Source of the DNA: Gemmatimonadota bacterium
GTDB taxonomy: Bacteria; Gemmatimonadota; Gemmatimonadetes; Gemmatimonadales; Gemmatimonadaceae
Length of the DNA: 64,000 nucleotides
NCBI GenBank assembly: GCA_003134685.1
Contig: PLCA01000010.1
Span: 1-64,000 of the forward strand
Reading direction: 5' to 3'
Shown here: positions 33,163-39,845 of the stretch, one piece after another
Layout of the letters: each line of letters starts with the position of its first letter
Numbering within the stretch: position 1 is the stretch's first letter
Notes under the pieces: model-generated
Told to the model about the DNA's origin: nothing
Seen by the model: the letters and a program-made list of their open reading frames with translations, nothing else
Databases searched by the model: none
Position numbers and translations under genes: made by a program

Positions 33163-33528
33163 TTACACGCAGGTGATCACGCCGTTGGTCATGTCGCAAA
33201 CCTTGGCAGACTGCGAGTGGGTAGCAGTGCCGCTCCACGAAGGCGGCGGGCCGGCGACGTTGGTTATGACGACGGTGACGTTCTGCGACGGGCTGAAGCC
33301 CTGCAGAGGAGCCAAGCTGGTCGCGGTTCCACCGAAATACGCACCACCGTTGTCGGCAGCGTACTGCTCTTCGTAGGTCGCCATGTTGCGAAGGTCAGAT
33401 TTCATCGCTGCGACATACGCCTTGTCCTTCGTGTTCGCGAACTTAGGAATCGCAATCGCGGCAAGAATGCCGATGATGACGACTACGATCAAAAGCTCAA
33501 TAAGGGTAAAACCCTTTTTGTTTCTCAT
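33163..33528 (-). CDS. Type IV pilin-like protein 1
   Basis: 121 residues. The prepilin leader MRNKKG is followed by FTLIELLIVVVIIGILAAIA, with the cleavage site G|F and Glu5 of the mature protein. A globular part follows, with two Cys (AKVCDMTNGVITCV) that would form the C-terminal disulfide loop. AGGAGA lies before the ATG. It is paralogous to the pilin at 34607 (shared AAMKSDLRNMATYEEQY-like stretch). No pilus assembly genes are nearby, so the assembly machinery must be encoded elsewhere. The long upstream leader suggests post-transcriptional control. Confidence 0.92.
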   Translation of the reverse strand: MRNKKGFTLIELLIVVVIIGILAAIAIPKFANTKDKAYVAAMKSDLRNMATYEEQYAADNGGAYFGGTATSLAPLQGFSPSQNVTVVITNVAGPPPSWSGTATHSQSAKVCDMTNGVITCV

Positions 33529-33916
33529 TTGTGTCTCCTGAGGCGTTGAATTGATCGCCGCCGGCTTTAAGGGCCTTCAGCATGTCTAAAAGACGCGGCG
33601 CCTTTTGACGGCGCAACCCTAGGTAGTTGCGCCCCGCAAACGAAAGCCCAGCATTGTGCGTAAACCATTGAAGGGTAAGGCGTTGCCGCTTGCATGACGG
33701 ACCATTCCCGATCCGAAAATCGCCGCATTTTGCAAACTCATTTGCACGTTGCAATGGGTCAGGACCGACGCAGTCGGGTTCGGTAGAGCCAGCCACGTGA
33801 ATCAGCCTTCAACCTCTGCGAATTGCGTCGATTCAGTTCGGCCGCTGGACCATTGACTCCTTTCCGGCGTATGATGAACGGTCCCGACCCCCTTTTTCAG
33901 CGACCGGAGTCCCAGC
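33529..33916. other. Long intergenic leader with a strong hairpin
   Basis: 388 bases between the divergent pilin and msrB genes. It contains a perfect hairpin GGCGCAAC-N8-GTTGCGCC (33610-33633) with further GC-rich pairing next to it (GGCGCC around 33598). In minus orientation this would be the pilin mRNA leader. I compared it with cyclic-di-GMP riboswitch signatures and could not match one. No gene is supported here. Confidence 0.5.
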
Positions 33917-34525
33917 ATGCACTACAATAGAATAGCGCGCGAGGTCAGAACCTCTTTTGCGGCGCTCATCACGGCGGGCGCCGCCGCGGCACTCCTTTGC
34001 ACCTCCGCGCAGGCCCAGTCCAAACAGGTGGCCGCTGCTCCGTCGCAGGCTCCGCGCCGCACCTTCGCAAAACCGACCGACGTAGAGCTGAAGAGAAAGC
34101 TGACGCCGCTCCAGTACGCGGTGACGCAACACGCGGAGACGGAGACTCCGTTCCGCAACGTCTATTGGGACAACCACGAGTCGGGGATCTACGTTGACGT
34201 CGTTTCCGGCGAGCCGCTCTTCAGCTCGCTCGACAAGTACGACTCCGGCACCGGCTGGCCAAGCTTCACGCGCCCGCTCGACCCGACGAACATCCGCACG
34301 AAAACCGACCGCATGCTTGGCTACGAGCGCACGGAAGTTCGATCCGCACACGCCGATTCCCATCTGGGCCACCTTTTCGATGACGGACCGCGCCCCACTG
34401 GCCTGCGCTATTGCATGAACTCCGCATCGATGCGCTTCATTCCCGCCGCGCAGCTCGAAGCCGAGGGTTATGGTCAGTACGCATCGCTCTTCAAGGCCAA
34501 AACGGCGGCGACTGCTGCCAAGTAG
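33917..34525 (+). CDS. msrB: Exported methionine-R-sulfoxide reductase MsrB
   Basis: 202 residues with an N-terminal signal sequence ([19 protein letters not shown]). The MsrB fold is clear: [36 protein letters not shown]-like [19 protein letters not shown], and [13 protein letters not shown], which holds the catalytic Cys. The zinc CxxC pair is absent (DVVSGEP), as in some MsrB forms, and the usual resolving Cys in SGCGWPSF is Thr here. It would repair oxidised methionine in the periplasm. It lies between two pilin paralogues. Confidence 0.93.
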   Translation: MHYNRIAREVRTSFAALITAGAAAALLCTSAQAQSKQVAAAPSQAPRRTFAKPTDVELKRKLTPLQYAVTQHAETETPFRNVYWDNHESGIYVDVVSGEPLFSSLDKYDSGTGWPSFTRPLDPTNIRTKTDRMLGYERTEVRSAHADSHLGHLFDDGPRPTGLRYCMNSASMRFIPAAQLEAEGYGQYASLFKAKTAATAAK

Positions 34526-34606
34526 CAGATCCAGTCTTGTGCGAACAGCCTGAACGTCAGAACTTTTGCCGATAGAGGTTGTCAGCCAACGTCCTTCCGG
34601 CGGCGG

Positions 34607-34978
34607 ATGCGAGTTATCAGAAAGGGCTTCACGCTGATCGAGGTTCTCGTTGTTCTAGTAGTGCTCGGCATCCTTTCCGGCATCGCCATCGCGAAGTTCG
34701 TCACCACGAAGGAAGCGGCGTACCTCGCGTCGATGAAGGCCGATTTGCGGAATCTCGCGATCTACGAGCAGAACTACATAATTGAAAGTCAGGGCAGCTA
34801 CTTCGCGGGTAACGGCGCTGCCCAGGGCTTCGTGGCAACCCCGGGCGTGACGATCAGCGCGACGACCGACCCCGGACCACCGCCCAGCTGGCATGCAATC
34901 GCCACGCACGACAAGACGGCGAAAACGTGCTCGATTACCACGTCCGGCGCATCCGCCTGGGATATTGACTGTCCGTGA
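34607..34978 (+). CDS. Type IV pilin-like protein 2
   Basis: 123 residues: leader MRVIRKG, then FTLIEVLVVLVVLGILSGIA with Glu5. The middle matches the pilin at 33163 (AYLASMKADLRNLAIYEQNY; GPPPSWHAIATHDKTAKTC). A C-terminal Cys pair (TCSITTSG...IDCP) would close the D-loop. The two copies lie in opposite orientation on each side of msrB. Its own terminator follows. Confidence 0.9.
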   Translation: MRVIRKGFTLIEVLVVLVVLGILSGIAIAKFVTTKEAAYLASMKADLRNLAIYEQNYIIESQGSYFAGNGAAQGFVATPGVTISATTDPGPPPSWHAIATHDKTAKTCSITTSGASAWDIDCP

Positions 34979-34986
34979 AATCGTAA

Positions 34987-35017
34987 GGAGTGGCGGCTCT
35001 GGCCGCGGCTCCTTTTT
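34987..35017 (+). terminator. Intrinsic terminator after pilin 2
   Basis: GGAGTGGCGGC pairs imperfectly with GCCGCGGCTCC and is followed by TTTTT, starting about 9 bases after the pilin stop. Confidence 0.65.
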
Positions 35018-35063
35018 GCGCCCAGATTCTGCTCCTGAATCGCGCCGCTCCTTCTCTCCGCGT

Positions 35064-35357
35064 ATGCCAATGGAATGCTGGTTAATAACGTCGCGCGCCG
35101 AGGTGATGCGGCTCGAGTTCGGAGAGGAACCGCCGCGGGAGATATGCCTTCCCGATAAGCCGTTGTCGGAAATCGAGGACAACGCGACTCAGCGGGCGAT
35201 TCAGGACGCGCCCTACATTATTTACAGCCGCTTCAATCTGGCGCACGAAAGCTGGCGCCTGGGCATCGTCTATTCCGTGGCGCCGCCGACAGTCGGAGAC
35301 ATACAGATTCTGTCGGCGTACAGGGCGGCGCACGAGGCGCGCCCCCACCTCGTGTAG
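35064..35357 (+). CDS. Hypothetical protein (97 aa)
   Basis: Starts MPMECWLITSRAEVMRLEFG (ATG 35064) and ends ILSAYRAAHEARPHLV. It is a small soluble protein with no signal. The pattern of Trp, Tyr and charged residues looks coding, but I do not recognise the family. It follows the pilin terminator and is convergent with the coiled-coil gene. Confidence 0.55.
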   Translation: MPMECWLITSRAEVMRLEFGEEPPREICLPDKPLSEIEDNATQRAIQDAPYIIYSRFNLAHESWRLGIVYSVAPPTVGDIQILSAYRAAHEARPHLV

Positions 35358-35393
35358 CAGCACAAAGGAGCCCGAGCTGCCGGGCGCCAACCT

Positions 35394-35579
35394 CTATTTG
35401 TGGCGGAGCTTGTCGACGGCGGAATCCAGCAGTGCCTGTAATCGCAGGTATTCCTCGTTGATCCTCTTGCCCGCCGCGGGAAGCTCCGCTTCGGCCTTTT
35501 CCGCCAGCTCGGCCAGTCGCTTGCCGGCATTCGTCAGTTCTTCGCGCAGCTTGTCGAGAGTCTGCTTGATGTCATCCAT
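35394..35579 (-). CDS. Small coiled-coil protein (61 aa)
   Basis: Almost entirely helical with heptad spacing: DDIKQTLDKLREELTNAGKR, LAELAEKAEAEL, INEEYLRLQALLDSAVDKLRHK. AGGAGC precedes the ATG at 35579. The function is unknown; it may be a structural or adaptor mini-protein. Confidence 0.6.
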   Translation of the reverse strand: MDDIKQTLDKLREELTNAGKRLAELAEKAEAELPAAGKRINEEYLRLQALLDSAVDKLRHK

Positions 35580-35689
35580 GGGAACTGCTCCTGAGTGTTT
35601 TGACTCGGATTCGTCGCGTCACCCGTAGCATACGCCGAAGGCGTGCGAGATGCTACTTACGCCGGGAGGGCGCGACCGGTTTCCACCAA

Positions 35690-36427
35690 TTATTTTTTCG
35701 CCGCCTTGACGAGGAGCTTCTGGCCGATCTTCACCCGGTCTCCCGCGAGCTGATTCCATTGCTGGATTTGCTCGGGAGTGGTGTCGAACTTCCTCGCGAT
35801 GCTGAAGAGAGCGTCGCCACGCTTCACCGTATAGTAGATGGGCTCCTTGATCAGCGCTGCGACCGCTTCGCGGAGCCGCCGCTCGCTCGCCGCTTCCTTT
35901 CGCTGCGTCGCGTGAACGCCGTTCACGTAGCCCACTAACGAATCGAGGTTGGCTTCTTCACCGCGGACGGCAGCAAATTCGCCGCGCAGCACTCCGAGAT
36001 GAGACACCCGCACCCCGTGCGCGGTCAAGATATAGAGCCTGCCAGCATCCATATCCAGCAGGGTGTCGTTGGGGAATTCCCGCGACAGGATCACAGGCGG
36101 AGCATCCTCGCTCTCGAACTTGCTGCCCGGAGCGACGCCGATGAAGATCAGACGGTCGTTCGTGGCGTACAGCATCCCGTTCGAGCCCCGGTAATAATCG
36201 CTCGGTCGGCGCATGAAGACCTTCGCCTTGCGCTCAACTTTCTCGGCGTAGTGTAGCATTCCGCCTTGAAGCTCCCGGTCGGCCGCGCTCCACGCTTTCG
36301 GCGCGTCGACGTGACGCATGAAGAAGAAGTACCCGAACAGAAGGAGCCCGACGAGGACAACGGCGAGCCCGAGCAGCGCTTTCTTGACAAAGCGAAACGA
36401 GCGGTAAAGTCCTTCAGACTCTTTCAT
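35690..36427 (-). CDS. LysM-domain membrane protein
   Basis: 245 residues. One N-terminal membrane segment (ALLGLAVVLVGLLLFGYFFF), an outer region with PSDYYRGSNGMLYATNDRLI, a linker, and a C-terminal LysM domain (YTVKRGDALFSIARKFDTTP...IKIGQKLLV-type) that binds peptidoglycan glycan. It is divergent from a lytic transglycosylase 86 bases away, consistent with a cell-wall role. Confidence 0.85.
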   Translation of the reverse strand: MKESEGLYRSFRFVKKALLGLAVVLVGLLLFGYFFFMRHVDAPKAWSAADRELQGGMLHYAEKVERKAKVFMRRPSDYYRGSNGMLYATNDRLIFIGVAPGSKFESEDAPPVILSREFPNDTLLDMDAGRLYILTAHGVRVSHLGVLRGEFAAVRGEEANLDSLVGYVNGVHATQRKEAASERRLREAVAALIKEPIYYTVKRGDALFSIARKFDTTPEQIQQWNQLAGDRVKIGQKLLVKAAKK

Positions 36428-36513
36428 TTCGGATCAGTGTAGTAGGAGGCAGGCACCGGCGGGAGGGCAATCTCCATACCGGGTTTGGCATGTGAGGTGC
36501 AACCGAACGCGGC

Positions 36514-37266
36514 ATGGCCGACGTCGAGTTCGAGCAACGCCAGTCCAGGGAGGCAAACCCCTTCACTGACGTAGCGGTCCGGCGACCGCGCAATCCTCCC
36601 GCTCCCCGCTGGAAGAGATTTCTACACGCTGTCCTTCAAGGGACCGGCGCAGCATTACTGCTAGCCGCCGGAACCGTCTGGACGATCCGGCAAACGCATC
36701 CACAATTCCTGAAGCCTGGGGAGCTGCTGCATCTTCCAGCAGCGGTCGTTACGGCGCCGTTGCCGGGCACCGAAGGCTATGCTCCTCCAACCGACTCGGC
36801 TGCCGTGGTGGAGATCAAGCGAGTTGCCTACTCGCTTCGGAAGTACACCAACGATACGACCCTGGCGCTTAGGATCGCTCAGTCGATCGTGGTCGAGGGC
36901 GGGAAGAAGAACATCGATCCGGCTCTCCTGGTCGGGGTGCTATTGACCGAGGACGCGAAGCTCGATCCCAGGGCGAAGAGCTCGGTCGGTGCGCAGGGCC
37001 TCATGCAGGTGATGCCCTTTCACGCGGGCAAGTGGACGGGGTGCACTTCGAAGGACCTGTTCGCGATCGATTCCAACATTTGCCACGGCGTCAGCATCCT
37101 TGCGGATCTGATCAAGCGGTCCCCGAGCGTGGCGAGCGCGCTCCAGCGCTACAATGGCTGCGTGCGCGGCACCAATACCCCCAATTGCCACACGTATTCT
37201 GGCAAGGTGCTCAAGTTCGCGGAGCAGGCCGCAACCCAGATGCTGAGTTTTTCGCTCTCGGATTGA
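36514..37266 (+). CDS. Membrane-anchored lytic transglycosylase (copy 1)
   Basis: 250 residues. A membrane segment (VLQGTGAALLLAAGTVWTI) anchors an SLT-type domain: VGVLLTEDAKLDPRAKSSVG holds the catalytic Glu (TED), then AQGLMQVMPFHAGKW, and SALQRYNGCVRG with TNTPNCHTY. Four Cys (CTSKD, NICHG, NGCV, NCHTY) may form disulfides. It cleaves peptidoglycan glycan strands to anhydromuropeptides. It is paralogous to the gene at 38118, and an XRE regulator lies between the two. Confidence 0.9.
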   Translation: MADVEFEQRQSREANPFTDVAVRRPRNPPAPRWKRFLHAVLQGTGAALLLAAGTVWTIRQTHPQFLKPGELLHLPAAVVTAPLPGTEGYAPPTDSAAVVEIKRVAYSLRKYTNDTTLALRIAQSIVVEGGKKNIDPALLVGVLLTEDAKLDPRAKSSVGAQGLMQVMPFHAGKWTGCTSKDLFAIDSNICHGVSILADLIKRSPSVASALQRYNGCVRGTNTPNCHTYSGKVLKFAEQAATQMLSFSLSD

Positions 37267-37323
37267 GCCGGTAGAGGTCGGGTGTAAACATCTGACCACC
37301 ATCAAAATGGACGAATCTGTTAC

Positions 37324-37350
37324 GTAACTCATTGTAGTCCAATGAGTTAC
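37324..37350. promoter_or_regulatory. Perfect 11-bp inverted repeat before the XRE gene
   Basis: GTAACTCATTG (37324-37334), TAGTC, CAATGAGTTAC (37340-37350), in an AT-rich 220-base gap. There is no U-run, so an operator for the XRE protein that follows is more likely than a terminator. Confidence 0.55.
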
Positions 37351-37486
37351 TAATTTGACGTCACATTCAAGACATTTTTGACCTCATCTGTTCCACTGCC
37401 TGGCAATACTTTTACTTGACCGAACTCGTCAATAGAGGTACCGTAATACGTATCTCAGCAGTGGCATTACCACAATAGAATCAGCT

Positions 37487-38083
37487 ATGCCCGAATGGAT
37501 AGGACGGGAACTCGAGCGCATCAGAAAGCTCAGAGGTCTGCGTCGTGAGGACGTTGCGGCACGTATGGAAAGGCCAGTGTCGGCGTCGACAATACGCAAT
37601 ATCGAGCATGACGAGGACTACAACGTCTCGCTCGATCTTTTGCGACAGATAGCGGCGGTACTGGGCGCCAAGATCCAGGTCTCTCTAGAGGCCGAGGATC
37701 TAAAACGCTGGCAGACTCCGCCGGGACAACGACCTGCGTTACAGCTGGCCGATGCACCGGCAGAAGCACAGGAGAGGTTGATCGACAACGAGTACTTCAT
37801 CCGGTACATCCGGGCGCGTTATCCGGACTGTCCGCTGACGAACTCGCAGATAGGCAGAAGGATGTGGGACTTCGCCAAGCCCAGAGGAGCGGAACTGGTG
37901 AAGGGAAGGATGCAGGTGAAGAAAATGCCGGCCAACGAGAGCATCGCTACATACAGGCTCCCGACGACGGCAGCGCAGTACCGAGTTAGAGAGCGGGACA
38001 TGGAAGTTCTGCACGGTTTTGCGGATCGGTTGGGCCGCGCGTACCGCGACGAGAAGGGACGGGTTCTTGTTCCGCTCATCTAA
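37487..38083 (+). CDS. XRE-family transcription regulator
   Basis: 198 residues. The N-terminal XRE helix-turn-helix spans GRELERIRKLRGLRREDVAA...ASTIRNIEHDEDYNVSLDLL. A C-terminal domain of ~110 residues (YFIRYIRARYPDCPLTNSQI ... MEVLHGFADRLGRAYRDEKG) of unknown fold follows. It lies between two paralogous transglycosylases and ends 34 bases before the second, so it probably regulates them. The inverted repeat at 37324 is the candidate operator. Confidence 0.85.
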   Translation: MPEWIGRELERIRKLRGLRREDVAARMERPVSASTIRNIEHDEDYNVSLDLLRQIAAVLGAKIQVSLEAEDLKRWQTPPGQRPALQLADAPAEAQERLIDNEYFIRYIRARYPDCPLTNSQIGRRMWDFAKPRGAELVKGRMQVKKMPANESIATYRLPTTAAQYRVRERDMEVLHGFADRLGRAYRDEKGRVLVPLI

Positions 38084-38117
38084 GCGCGTTCGGGCTGTAC
38101 TAATTCCAGGAGAAACT

Positions 38118-38792
38118 GTGAAGAAGTCACTCAAGCCGTTAAACGCACCTCCGCCGAAGCTGTCTTCGCCTATGAAGACTGCTATGCGCGCCGCATCCCA
38201 TGCGCTTGCATTGGGCGTGCTGCTCGTCAGCGGAGCTGTGTGGACGATTTCGCAGCAGCATCCGCTGTATGCGAACCCGGGCAAGCTGCTGAGACTGCCC
38301 GCGGCTATTGTCGACGCTGCACAGCCCACCGAGCAGGCGTTCCGCATTGGTGAGGTTCTGAATCAGTACACTCACGATCGCGCGCTGGCGTTCCGTATCG
38401 CCGACGCTCTTGTTGCCCAGGCCGATAAGGAGCACATCGACCCGGCGCTTCTGGTTGGCGTTCTTCTCACCGAAGACGCGACGCTCGATCCGCACGCCCG
38501 CAGCTCTGTTGGCGCGCGCGGACTGATGCAGGTAATGCCCCTTCACGGTGGAAAGTGGGGATGCGGCTCGTCCGATCTGTTCGACGTCGAGAGCAACATC
38601 TGTCACGGTGTGCAGATCCTCAAGGCGGCGCTGGACGGCTCGCCCAATACTCGTGTCGCGCTTCTGCGCTACAACGGTTGCGTTCGCGGTCGCAATACTC
38701 CGAACTGTCATTTGTACGACGACAAGGTCCTGAGACACGCGGGCCGTGCCGCCGCCGAGATGCGACTGGTCAAAACCCAGAAGAGCGAGTAA
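38118..38792 (+). CDS. Membrane-anchored lytic transglycosylase (copy 2)
   Basis: 224 residues from GTG 38118, with AGGAGA upstream. A membrane segment (SHALALGVLLVSGAVWTI) precedes the SLT domain: VGVLLTEDATLDPHARSSVG, ARGLMQVMPLHGGKW, LLRYNGCVRGRNTPNCHLY. It is very similar to the copy at 36514, including the conserved Cys. The two copies flank the XRE gene, pointing to a duplication kept under shared control. Confidence 0.9.
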   Translation: MKKSLKPLNAPPPKLSSPMKTAMRAASHALALGVLLVSGAVWTISQQHPLYANPGKLLRLPAAIVDAAQPTEQAFRIGEVLNQYTHDRALAFRIADALVAQADKEHIDPALLVGVLLTEDATLDPHARSSVGARGLMQVMPLHGGKWGCGSSDLFDVESNICHGVQILKAALDGSPNTRVALLRYNGCVRGRNTPNCHLYDDKVLRHAGRAAAEMRLVKTQKSE

Positions 38793-38810
38793 GGTTGTCA
38801 TGAAAAAGGA

Positions 38811-38842
38811 GAGCCGGTGCCAAGCGCACCGGCTCTTTTTTT
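38811..38842 (+). terminator. Intrinsic terminator at the EamA start
   Basis: GAGCCGGTGC (38811-38820), loop CAAGC, GCACCGGCTC (38826-38835), then seven T. It ends only 4 bases before the ATG of the next gene. Confidence 0.9.
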
Positions 38843-38846
38843 GTTC

Positions 38847-39779
38847 ATGAACTCGTCTACAAGTGGCTCTACGAAACCCTACTGGGTACTGGCGTTCTCG
38901 CTGCTCGGCATCTCGTTCGCCGGTCCGCTCGTCCGGCTCTCGGCCGCGGATCCTGTAGCGATCGCTGTCTGGCGACTGGGGTTCTCCCTCATCATCGTCG
39001 CCGGTTTCCTCGTCGCGACGGGGGAATGGCGGGACTGGAAGCGGATTAGCGCGCGCGAGCTCGCGCTCGCGGCCGCCGGTGGCGTCGCTTTGGCGCTCCA
39101 CTTCTGGGCCTGGAACGCCTCCATTCACCTCACGACCATCGCCGCATCGGTTACGCTGGTAAGCCTCCAGCCGGCCGTGGTGGCGGCGATCTCTGCTCTG
39201 GCGCTGCGGGAGGCTCCGACAAGCCGTCAGGTCGCGGGCATCGCCATCGCGATTCTTGGCGCCGTGGTCATTGCCGCGCCTGACCTCCGAGGCGGCATGG
39301 CGCCGAGCGGAAACGCGCCTCTCCTTGGAAACCTGCTGGCGACGTCTGCTGCAGTGACTGCCGCCATCTACTACACGATCGGTCGAAGCCTCCGAAAGTC
39401 CATTGGCGTCTGGGCGTACGTGGGCATCGTTTACTCGACGGCGTTTGCAACCCTGACGGTCATAGCGATGTCGCGCGGTATCACGCTGGCGCCCCAGCCG
39501 CCGACGGAGATCGCAATTTTCGCCGGCCTTGCCTTGGGGCCGATGCTGATCGGTCACACGGGAATGAACTGGGCCCTCAAATTTCTGCCGGCCTATGTCG
39601 TCAACCTGACGGTGCTGGGTGAACCGGTCGGAGCGACCTTGCTGGGGGCAGCCATTCCTTCCATACGGCAGATCCCGACGGTATCTACCCTCGTCGGCGG
39701 TGCGGTGGTGCTTGGCGGCGTGATCATCGCCGCCGGCGGCTCACAACGCGCCGCAGCACCCAAAACGCCTGATACGTAA
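38847..39779 (+). CDS. EamA/DMT-family membrane transporter
   Basis: 310 residues with ten membrane segments in two EamA repeats (AFSLLGISFAGPLVRLSAAD; and TAAIYYTIGRSLRKSIGVW onward). The drug/metabolite transporter superfamily exports amino acids, nucleobases or drugs; the substrate is unknown. The ATG at 38847 lies right after the T-run of a strong terminator, leaving almost no leader. The transcript must either start at the ATG (leaderless) or rely on read-through, or a later start is used. Confidence 0.9.
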   Translation: MNSSTSGSTKPYWVLAFSLLGISFAGPLVRLSAADPVAIAVWRLGFSLIIVAGFLVATGEWRDWKRISARELALAAAGGVALALHFWAWNASIHLTTIAASVTLVSLQPAVVAAISALALREAPTSRQVAGIAIAILGAVVIAAPDLRGGMAPSGNAPLLGNLLATSAAVTAAIYYTIGRSLRKSIGVWAYVGIVYSTAFATLTVIAMSRGITLAPQPPTEIAIFAGLALGPMLIGHTGMNWALKFLPAYVVNLTVLGEPVGATLLGAAIPSIRQIPTVSTLVGGAVVLGGVIIAAGGSQRAAAPKTPDT

Positions 39780-39845
39780 ATTATCGCCGTCCGCTCTGGT
39801 TCGAGAGCGCATCCAGCCCGTCCCCATTTGGCCACCCGTGAATCG

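Noticed and set aside
33529-33720. Cyclic-di-GMP riboswitch before the pilin gene
   Set aside because: The hairpin and a GAAA are present, but the conserved core (GCAAACC...GACGCAAAGC) cannot be placed in order.
33497-33796. Minus-strand 99-residue frame over the pilin leader
   Set aside because: It runs through the structured leader and the prepilin start in another frame, with no start signal.
38139-39557. 472-residue minus-strand frame across the transglycosylase and EamA genes
   Set aside because: Spans two well-supported plus-strand genes and shows Arg-rich shadow composition.
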